From an uncultured Clostridia bacterium (GTDB taxonomy: Bacteria > Bacillota > Clostridia > Oscillospirales > Ruminococcaceae): a DNA stretch of 64,000 nucleotides. Below the pieces are notes generated by a model, which worked only from the letters and a program-made list of their open reading frames with translations, made no database searches and was not told the DNA's origin. Made by a program: the position numbers and the translations under genes. Shown here piece after piece: positions 34,901 through 40,903 of this stretch. The DNA lies in assembly GCA_947628655.1 (NCBI GenBank), contig CANRAS010000005.1:62001-126000 (forward strand), in the 5' to 3' direction. How positions within the stretch are numbered: the stretch's first letter is position 1; every line of letters starts with the position of its first letter.

Positions 34901-35352
34901 TCGACGTTCGCGAAAACGCTCTTCGCGCCCAAGCCGAAGCGCCCCTCGCGCTTTTTGTCGCCGTCGTTGCGTCCTACAGAAAGATAGTAGAACACCTGTT
35001 CAAGGCTAAATCCCGTTTCGTTGTACGTCAGCTTTACCTGTCCCTCGTCGAGGAACTCTATCATTACCTTTATGTTCGGGTCGTCATAATCGCACCCAAA
35101 GCAGTTTTGCAAAAGTTCTCTTACGATAGATTCGCGCGGATAGTCCTTGAATATGCTGTTGACATTCGCCGAGCCTCTGCCCGCAAACGCGCTGTTAAAA
35201 TAGTCCTTGAACGGCGCGCTGTCGAACTCGCCTTTTTTCAGCCTTTCGCGAATATCCTCAACAACTGCTTTTGCGCCCTCTTTATCGCCTGCGGTGTTGC
35301 GTTCAAAAAAATCGCCAAGCAATTTTTCAACCGTTTCATAGCTCCCGCTCAT
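31945..35352 (-). CDS. Large GHKL (HSP90-like) ATPase with zinc-ribbon-like segment
   Basis: I do not know a named family for this protein of about 1135 aa. The N-terminal part carries a GHKL ATPase fold: N-box RELLQNCFGC (about 75), a second motif YNETGFS (about 105) and GRFGLGAKSVF (about 140-150), the pattern seen in sacsin- and DUF3883-type HSP90-like ATPases. The long middle (about 200-850) is unassigned. A CPCCG segment near 885 with a later LCHND near 925 looks like a zinc ribbon or HNH remnant. The last 140 residues are Pro/Lys/Glu-rich and disordered, with KKPSVEPMM and RKPSTEPMQ as a repeated motif. Start chosen at ATG 35352 (GGGG 9 bases upstream). It follows the helicase-like gene by 101 bp. 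Confidence 0.65.
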   Translation of the reverse strand: MSGSYETVEKLLGDFFERNTAGDKEGAKAVVEDIRERLKKGEFDSAPFKDYFNSAFAGRGSANVNSIFKDYPRESIVRELLQNCFGCDYDDPNIKVMIEFLDEGQVKLTYNETGFSLEQVFYYLSVGRNDGDKKREGRFGLGAKSVFANVDWFKMRSNEYSLRVVNDDGILKVRELELNGTPFPHTEVVFALPIEEQQTLHENLITLTSKKGSYINMVDLCFAFIRKKNLKATDNEECKERTFNIAVINYGKPEVVYKIQQFSKGENDIPKVRFSENGKSVADFIHAEYNDFVYLIPYAISGAKRDAAKVLMNKYNYFSTFELTGFVNASNQKFVTDQLSAFFVSVPNKYITNNRSGIKYDSLEECSEKIEQGILNVTERYKNMFVLELVQRQDDPEHYMLRPKQYVFEFFYNYINSSAIVKGLKDKFTDSISIQFPNDEKPVLFSHLREHGFFSENDNISKEDHLDGTALKQLYADIENMNGWYGKDDNHVLVAKYNWIVPGTDEGGDEFLYSFYYEGEQYFMPSDGGKKIKDYELSNSFISIISLKLSESIVNGQVNDEDALAKTFDIIDEMFGENYRISMKYFQLVVKSGTAKIQFEISKINIGNLKKAYDVLAAHEMRFENHQIFNQISTLMVNSFTNGKDTVQFLKEIKSQGGDITLALDINKRYRFSVYGKQFIIPPNISTADLLDIVGDVYALIESGLLNNREFDFVFTSGRFSFDINEVLSVLPEAGNAEEAEALLSKMYVCDLGLDKIVLLDNDNKLKKIVDITSPISDEDKANAAKFVILRDNMTKPQYAGFVEFILTGENKDRLRGLYSGTEEPNFVIIDQLPYYYKPVPTITRAEFDDLRAQVRRIAGYEKNNHKAYRNYFARDINAKLYGYGGVCPCCGYETGILNSFVVKRFSIGLMNGEREQKFNFALYLCHNDADTAAGWLIDDISIGGMTPFRWLEEISEIDAIPPEFLYCRIKYRRQLCYDICEPNANGNIPAETVFEGATEIFDMVLTPMMAAKWFEDNMGNPPAAEETKPAEQFSEPAKPASQSTPKSEPARAQAEQKNAIDEIEIGETIIKEVPITPTPAPKKPSVEPMMQSVGGNANSHKPAAQHSDRVMKPRYPAPEGVKPRKPSTEPMQGE

Positions 35353-35453
35353 TACCCATATCCCCATTTCTCCGCGCAAAATTCAACGCTGTATGCCCGC
35401 ACGGTAGGCATTAGGCAATATTACGATGTATGTCTGGAAGTGATTTGAGATTT

Positions 35454-37403
35454 TTACATACCGTCGTTATATATTTTTATATACTCTTTAAACGAGCGAT
35501 TGGAGTCCTGCTCTTTCGCCCTGTATTTCCAGATGCCGTAAAGAACGCAATACTGTATGCTGTCCTCCAGCGCGTTTATCTCCTGCTTTATCTTCAAGTG
35601 GAAATTATCGCTCTTATGAAGTTCGTCAATAGCGTTTTTCGCGTCCGCAAGACCCATTACCGCGTCCATAGCGAACGGCAGGTTCGTATACCCGTCGTCC
35701 TCGAACGACGCCGCCATCTGCGCTCTGTTCGGAACTTTCACGAGTTTGCCGTCGTCTATTATGCACAAACCGCTGAGATTTTCAACAGCGCCGCGAATAT
35801 CGTCCTCAGTGTAATTTTCGTCTATTCCGAGGAGCGTGTAAAGCCTTGTCAGCATTGTATTAGCGAAGTCCACAAGCTGTTTGCTGTTCGTGATTTTTTC
35901 GCTTTCGGGAAGTGTGTATTCGCATTTTACTTTCTTTATAAGGTCAAGGCAGTTATCGACCTGCTTTGCGAAATCGCGCGTGTATTTAAGGTCTGCTATC
36001 AGGGAGTTTATGCTCTTTGCCTTGTTCGGCAAATCAAGGAGAATATTCCTTGTCGGCAGCATTCCGCAGTATGCGTTTCCAAGCTGTGTGAACAGAACCT
36101 TTTCGAGCAGGCACGAATCAAACACCTTGTTGGAATCAAGGAAGATTATAAACGCCCTGTCCGCCTCGCCCGCGCCGCCGTGACGCGTCATTCTTCTTTC
36201 AAGAACCGCGGGGTGCAAAGGAAGTTCGTAGTTTATTACGCAGGTGATGTTTTCTGTGCCGTCGCCCGCCGTTCCTAAAGCGTCCGTGCCGATGACTATA
36301 CGCGGTGCGGTTGCTCCGCTGTTTACGGACAGCTTGCGCACAAGGTCATCGTTTCGCATAAGTTCATCTCTCGCAACGCGAACCTCCGAACCGTATACGC
36401 ACGAAAGCGCCTTATTGAGGTATTCGAGCGTATTCTTGTCACAGCAGTAAATCATTATCCTGCAATCGGGCTGAGAGAGCATTTCATCGCACGTTCTCAG
36501 CAGGCTGTTCAGCTTTTTATCGAAATTTCTGAGTTCCTCAACGTCCGAACGGCTGAAGAACGGTTTTACATATATTTTCTTTTCCTTTTCAAACTTCTCG
36601 CAGTCAAACTGCTCAAACACGTTTCCGCAGAAACGGTAAGCGGGAAGTCCCGAACGCAAATCGACGCGGCGGCGCAGGTTCGCCATTGTTTCGTCGTCAA
36701 AACTGTAATCCACGAACGAAATTCTGCGATACGGCTCGTCGGAATACGCGGCGGCGTCAAAATACCGCATAACGGGCGAATCCTCGTTCATACGCGACGC
36801 GGAAACGTTGAACTCTATCTTATCCACATTGTCCGCATATTCGCTGTCGCCCAGCACCGACTTGATAAGTTCCGCCAATGCTGTTTTATCGCCGTCGTCC
36901 TTCGCGGGAACGGGCGCGTTTATCATCAGGCGCTCCGCAGTCCATAGGAAGTTGTCGTTGTATTTCCTGTAATCGGGAACGTCGCTGTTCATTTCCTCGT
37001 CGATTACGACCAAATCCCACTTGAAAGCGGGTTTCAGCTTTTGTCTTAATACGTTATCTTTGAAGAACGTATCGGCGGAAACGATGTACATTCCCCCGCC
37101 GTGCTTATTGAAATAGACAAGAGGGGAGGGCGCGCCCGTGATTATCTTGAAATCCGCGCCTATGCCCGTTACAAGCACCCTGTACCAGCTATAAACTCCG
37201 TTTGCCGAGGAGATTATCAGAATGTTCGGGTCGGGCTTGTTCGCCATAATGTCGTAAAGTCCCAAAGAAACCTTAGTGTATTTTTCCAAACCGAACTCAC
37301 TGCAATTCACAACAAATCCGAATTTGCGCAGTTTTTCCGCCGCGGCAAGGTTCGCCGCCGATAAATTCAGACACGCCAAAGGCATCCACTTAAAATTGCT
37401 CAA
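35454..37403 (-). CDS. Degenerate SNF2/SF2 helicase-like protein
   Basis: The 649-aa protein follows the plan of an SF2 (SNF2-like) helicase but with altered motifs. In the N-terminal half, FGLEKYT (about 36-42) stands where MGLGKT is expected, WDLVVIDEEMN (about 128-138) matches a DEAH-type box, and NDNFLWTAERLMINAP (about 149-164) resembles motif III. In the second half IVIGTDALGTAGDG (about 370) and CVINYELPLHPAVLERRMTR (about 385-404) match motifs V and VI of HepA/RapA-like proteins. The C-terminal 180 residues are helical and unassigned. Hydrolysis may be weak or lost. It starts with TTG after GGAGG and is the first gene of a two-gene operon with the GHKL ATPase. Confidence 0.65.
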   Translation of the reverse strand: MSNFKWMPLACLNLSAANLAAAEKLRKFGFVVNCSEFGLEKYTKVSLGLYDIMANKPDPNILIISSANGVYSWYRVLVTGIGADFKIITGAPSPLVYFNKHGGGMYIVSADTFFKDNVLRQKLKPAFKWDLVVIDEEMNSDVPDYRKYNDNFLWTAERLMINAPVPAKDDGDKTALAELIKSVLGDSEYADNVDKIEFNVSASRMNEDSPVMRYFDAAAYSDEPYRRISFVDYSFDDETMANLRRRVDLRSGLPAYRFCGNVFEQFDCEKFEKEKKIYVKPFFSRSDVEELRNFDKKLNSLLRTCDEMLSQPDCRIMIYCCDKNTLEYLNKALSCVYGSEVRVARDELMRNDDLVRKLSVNSGATAPRIVIGTDALGTAGDGTENITCVINYELPLHPAVLERRMTRHGGAGEADRAFIIFLDSNKVFDSCLLEKVLFTQLGNAYCGMLPTRNILLDLPNKAKSINSLIADLKYTRDFAKQVDNCLDLIKKVKCEYTLPESEKITNSKQLVDFANTMLTRLYTLLGIDENYTEDDIRGAVENLSGLCIIDDGKLVKVPNRAQMAASFEDDGYTNLPFAMDAVMGLADAKNAIDELHKSDNFHLKIKQEINALEDSIQYCVLYGIWKYRAKEQDSNRSFKEYIKIYNDGM

Positions 37404-37501
37404 AACACTCGCACCTCCAACAGCTTTTTTGAAAAAGCAAAGCTAAACGGAATACTCTCCCGTTTTATTTAAATTTATAAGCACACATATTCCTATATTT
37501 A

Positions 37502-37530
37502 ATTATACACCAAAACGCAAATTATTACAA
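37502..37530 (-). promoter_or_regulatory. Sigma-A promoter of the helicase-GHKL operon
   Basis: On the minus strand: TTGTAA (37530-37525), a 17-bp spacer, TATAAT (37507-37502), about 100 bp before the TTG start at 37403. Confidence 0.75.
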
Positions 37531-37755
37531 GAGTTAGGGCGGCGGTCAGAATGGAAAAAGTAACGCAGGATTTTTGTGAATTTTCAACAAAAACGTTTCC
37601 GAAAGCAAGTTTTTGATACAACATAAGGAGATATTTGCAAATTTTGGCGGATTATACAGTAAAAACGCGCAAAGCGCGGGGGATTTCCGCGAAAATTTCA
37701 GCGGTTTGCACAACAAGAGAGATAATATTTCGTGAGATGTTACCAAAATTTACAT

Positions 37756-37784
37756 TTGTAATTTCGGCAATAATCAGCTATAAT
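37756..37784 (+). promoter_or_regulatory. Sigma-A promoter of the HD-domain gene
   Basis: TTGTAA (37756-37761), a 17-bp spacer and TATAAT (37779-37784), 49 bp before the start. The remaining 37540-37750 stretch between the divergent promoters shows no gene. Confidence 0.75.
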
Positions 37785-37833
37785 AAGGGTAAAGGCGTTA
37801 AAAACGCACAAAATCACGCAGGAGAGAAGTATT

Positions 37834-38376
37834 TTGAAAGCTATTTTTACACGAAACGACATTTCCGAAAACGGAGAATTTTATTCGTATATTTATGATA
37901 TTCTGGAGTGTAAGGACGTTTTGGAGCTTGCAAACCATGCGCACCACATCGGCACTTCGCGTTTTCAGCACTCGCTGAATGTTTCCTACTACAACTACAG
38001 GCTATGCAAGTTTCTGCACCTCAACGCCCGCTCCGCCGCGCGAGCGGGGCTTTTGCACGACCTGTTTTTCTATGACCGAAAGACGCACGAAAAAATACAG
38101 AACCGCCATCCCGCCGAACACGCGAACATCGCGCTCTACAATGCGTCAATGCGTTTCGCAATAACGGAACTTGAGGGCGATATGATACTAAACCATATGT
38201 GGCCTTTAACGCCCCACTTGCCGCGCCACGCGGAAACCTATGTAATTACGGTAGTTGACAAGCTGTGCGCGTCAGCGGAACTTTCGGCGTATTTTATGCG
38301 AAAACTCGCGAAAATTAAAGTACACAAACAGTTGACGGCTAACGCAGTTCCCGCTGTGCGGGAACGCTGTGAATAG
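37834..38376 (+). CDS. HD-domain phosphohydrolase
   Basis: The 180-aa cytoplasmic protein has an HD metal-dependent phosphohydrolase core: the His in RFQHSLNVSYYNYRL (about 46), the HD pair in AGLLHDLFFYDR (about 75), further His residues in HPAEHANIAL (about 92-96) and the final Asp in ITVVDKLCAS (about 145). Such proteins cleave nucleotides or phosphorylated compounds; small Clostridial members are annotated only as HD-domain proteins. The start is a TTG at 37834 behind AGGAGAG (37820-37826). Confidence 0.8.
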   Translation: MKAIFTRNDISENGEFYSYIYDILECKDVLELANHAHHIGTSRFQHSLNVSYYNYRLCKFLHLNARSAARAGLLHDLFFYDRKTHEKIQNRHPAEHANIALYNASMRFAITELEGDMILNHMWPLTPHLPRHAETYVITVVDKLCASAELSAYFMRKLAKIKVHKQLTANAVPAVRERCE

Positions 38377-38431
38377 TGCAAATTATAATAGCGCTGCGCG
38401 GGCAAAGCCCGCGCAAAATTTATTCGCTCTG

Positions 38432-38812
38432 TCATTTAATTATAGCCTCTAACTTTTCCGCTCTTGAAAGAATGTTCATAATCAGAATGGCGGTAAGTGT
38501 TACGTTGAACAGGTTTGAAATACTTATGAAAAATGTTGCCGTGCGCTTGTTATGTTTGGTTTTCAGAAGATTGGACGCCGCGCCTATCCACGCCGCCGAC
38601 GCCGCGAGCGCCACGACAAGCGTCATCATCGCGCCGAACGCCGTCACCTGCACTTTGAAAACCTTTACGACAACTATTTCCAGAACGAAATCCGCAAACG
38701 GCAGCAGTATAAGCGGGAGCGTCGCAAGCGCCCATTCGTTGTGTCCGCGCCTGAAGAATATAAGCACAAAAAGCACGAAAATTCCCGCGATTACGCCACA
38801 TTCTATTCCCAT
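38432..38812 (-). CDS. Small integral membrane protein of unknown function
   Basis: The 126-aa product has about four hydrophobic helices (about 3-20, 28-50, 58-80 and 92-113) and a short basic loop TKHNKRT between the last two. No family is recognised. The ATG has GGAGGT upstream. It is transcribed toward the HD-domain gene and is separated from the next minus-strand gene by the 113-bp tandem repeat. Confidence 0.55.
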   Translation of the reverse strand: MGIECGVIAGIFVLFVLIFFRRGHNEWALATLPLILLPFADFVLEIVVVKVFKVQVTAFGAMMTLVVALAASAAWIGAASNLLKTKHNKRTATFFISISNLFNVTLTAILIMNILSRAEKLEAIIK

Positions 38813-38850
38813 AATGACCTCCGTGTAGTTGCTAGATAGTAGTTGTTAGT

Positions 38851-39190
38851 AGTTAGTTTTGAACGCTCCTTGCGGGTCTTGCGTTTATCCCTTGCAAGGG
38901 CGGTTTTTGTTTGTCCCCCTGCGGGGGACAAACGGGGGAAATATTATCCCCGTGGCTGTTAGCAGTTAGTTTTGAACGCTCCCTGCGGGTCTTGCGTTTA
39001 TCCCTTGCAGGGGCGGTTTTTGTTTGTCCCCCTGCGGGGGACAAACGGGGGGAAATATTATCCCCGTGGCTGTTAGCAGTTAGTTTCAACGCTCCTTGCG
39101 GGTCTTGCGGTTATCCCTTGCAAGGGCGGTTTTTGTTTGTCCCCCTGCGGGGGGACAAACGGGGGAAATATTATCCCCGTGGTTGTTAGT
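38851..39190. repeat. 113-bp tandem repeat, three copies
   Basis: Units begin at about 38851, 38964 and 39078 with AGTTAGTTT and are nearly identical. Each contains GAACGCTCC.TGCGGGTCTTGCG, a CCCTTGCAAGGG-type palindrome, the long perfect palindrome GTTTGTCCCCC / GGGGGACAAAC, the GGGGGAAATATTATCCCC inverted repeat and a TGTTAGCAGTTAG heptad. There is no supported ORF: the open frames through it carry no ribosome binding site. Confidence 0.88.
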
Positions 39191-39209
39191 TATTCCCGCC
39201 TGCGGGAAG

Positions 39210-39716
39210 TTATTTCAAAAGTTCTTTTACTTTCGCATTATCACCGCAAATCGAATAGATAACGGTGTTTCCGCTTTGCTCCACAAAGCTGTCGTCGAAC
39301 TTGTACATTTCGTTCGGAGTGTAGTCCTTGAACGTGGTTTTCTGATGTTCAACGCGCTTGTCAAGGCTTTCCTTAATTCTGCCCGCCGCGTCCGCGTCTT
39401 TGGCGGTGAATATTCCGAACTCGTCGGGAACTGCGCCAACAGGGCAGATGTATGCGGAAAATTCCGCTACATCTGCGGGGTCAATCCCTAAAACGTCCTT
39501 TAACTGCGAATTCGCCAAGTCTTTCATCGAAACTTCTTTGCCGTCGAACGTCGCAAACGCTACCGCGCTTTTAACGTCGTTTGCCTTTTCGGACACGGAT
39601 TTAGTATTTTCCGCGCTTTGCACGGCGGAAGAACCGCCCGATGAATTACCATTGCACCCCGCGAGGGAAACGCACATAACTCCTGCCGTGATTATTGCGA
39701 GAATATTCTTTTTCAT
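39210..39716 (-). CDS. DUF4358-type lipoprotein
   Basis: The 168-aa product has a lipoprotein signal peptide with lipobox LAGC (Cys about residue 21), a Ser/Gly-rich linker and a globular domain (about 55-168) with the features of DUF4358: ADVAEFSAYICPVGAVPDEFGIF and a terminal VYSICGDNAK-like strand (IYSICGD here). Its function is unknown. The frame opens at 39758, but ATG 39716 has AAAGGAC upstream and gives a proper signal peptide. It lies 19 bp after the SGNH hydrolase gene; these two gene types often occur together in Clostridia. Confidence 0.75.
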   Translation of the reverse strand: MKKNILAIITAGVMCVSLAGCNGNSSGGSSAVQSAENTKSVSEKANDVKSAVAFATFDGKEVSMKDLANSQLKDVLGIDPADVAEFSAYICPVGAVPDEFGIFTAKDADAAGRIKESLDKRVEHQKTTFKDYTPNEMYKFDDSFVEQSGNTVIYSICGDNAKVKELLK

Positions 39717-39735
39717 AGTTTTTTGTCCTTTCAAA

Positions 39736-40740
39736 TTATTGTTCCAGCACTTTTTCAACGCTCGACAGCAGAACCGTGTAAGTAGTGCCTAAGAAGTGCA
39801 TACCGTCCGCCTCGGCGTATTTCTCGGAGAAATAGCCGTCCTCGTCCTTTAGTTCGGAATTTATATCGTAATATTTCACTCCGAGTTCGGAGCAGAGGGC
39901 TTTTAAACGTGTGTTCGCGTTGTCGATTATCGTGTTCGTGACCATAGAATAGCTTGCGAGAGAACTGTCCGCAGTAATCGGCGGTACGGAAAGCACGAGG
40001 ATTGTGCTGTTCGGACACGCGGTTTTAAGGCTGTTTATTAAGCCCCTGTTGCCGTTTACAAAATCGTCCATATCCGTCTGCGGGCTTAGGCTGTTCGAGC
40101 CTAACATAATTATAATGTGCTTAGGCTGTTTATCCTTTGCGTAATCCACCGCCGTACCCGAATAAAACGTATCGTCAAACGGGTTTACCTGCGCGGAATA
40201 CGCCGTGTAGCCTACCGCCGCCGCGACGTTTTCGCGGTCTAAGTACTGATAGAGATAAAGTCCCGTGAAGATACTGTCGCCTATGAACAGGTCGTCCTTG
40301 AAAAATTCCTTGTTGAAATCCGCGTTGACGGCGGGTTCGGGGTTCTCCTGACCCGTTGAGGAAACGTCAGCCGTGCTTGCAAGTTCCGTCGCCGTACTGC
40401 TCTGCGCCGAAGATACCGCGCTTTGAGCTGACATCGTGCTTTGCGAACTTACCGCCGATGAACTCGACGAGGACGTTACTGCGGGTCTTTGCTGTGACGA
40501 ACTGTCTTTATCGTACTTAATATTATTGAACGTTATCGCGAAAATCACCCCGCACACCGCGAGGATAACGCACACCATAAGGACGTTCGTGACGATAACG
40601 GGAGTGGGTATCTTGTTCTTTTTGACCCTGCCGATTTTCGCGGGGCTTTTTTTCGCGCCCGACTGCGAGGTCTTGACGGGTACGCTGTGATAATTAGGCT
40701 TGCGCCCGCCGTTTCTATTGGGCGGTTTAATTTCGCTCAT
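39736..40740 (-). CDS. Membrane-anchored SGNH/GDSL hydrolase
   Basis: The 334-aa protein has a basic cytoplasmic N-terminus (1-45), one membrane helix (about 48-70), a Ser-rich linker (about 78-125) and an extracellular SGNH hydrolase domain (about 140-334). The blocks are visible: FIGDSIFTG with the catalytic Ser (about 153), the block III Asn in MLGSNSL (about 210) and DGMHF with the catalytic Asp/His (about 315). Such enzymes (de)acylate cell-surface glycans; the DUF4358 partner fits this, but no MBOAT acyltransferase is next to it. Confidence 0.82.
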   Translation of the reverse strand: MSEIKPPNRNGGRKPNYHSVPVKTSQSGAKKSPAKIGRVKKNKIPTPVIVTNVLMVCVILAVCGVIFAITFNNIKYDKDSSSQQRPAVTSSSSSSAVSSQSTMSAQSAVSSAQSSTATELASTADVSSTGQENPEPAVNADFNKEFFKDDLFIGDSIFTGLYLYQYLDRENVAAAVGYTAYSAQVNPFDDTFYSGTAVDYAKDKQPKHIIIMLGSNSLSPQTDMDDFVNGNRGLINSLKTACPNSTILVLSVPPITADSSLASYSMVTNTIIDNANTRLKALCSELGVKYYDINSELKDEDGYFSEKYAEADGMHFLGTTYTVLLSSVEKVLEQ

Positions 40741-40833
40741 ACTTTTTACCTCTTTCTTTCAGAAAACAGTTGTTCTTATCATTTAACAAAAATGTTTACA
40801 AGGTTTTTGCTTTTGATAATACGTTCAGTCTAT

Positions 40834-40862
40834 ATTATAATATAAACCGCGGAAAATTTCAA
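40834..40862 (-). promoter_or_regulatory. Sigma-A promoter of the SGNH-DUF4358 operon
   Basis: On the minus strand: TTGAAA (40862-40857), a 17-bp spacer, TATAAT (40839-40834), about 95 bp before the SGNH start. Confidence 0.75.
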
Positions 40863-40903
40863 GTAGTATCACAAAAAATTCAGCATTTTGCAACAACTAA
40901 ATA

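Noticed and set aside
34495..35448. 317-codon plus-strand frame
   Set aside because: It is antisense to the GHKL ATPase gene and has no domain or start signal.
38851..39190. CRISPR array
   Set aside because: The repeats are contiguous 113-bp units without unique spacers, and no cas gene is present. The same holds for the 123-bp and 45-bp arrays.
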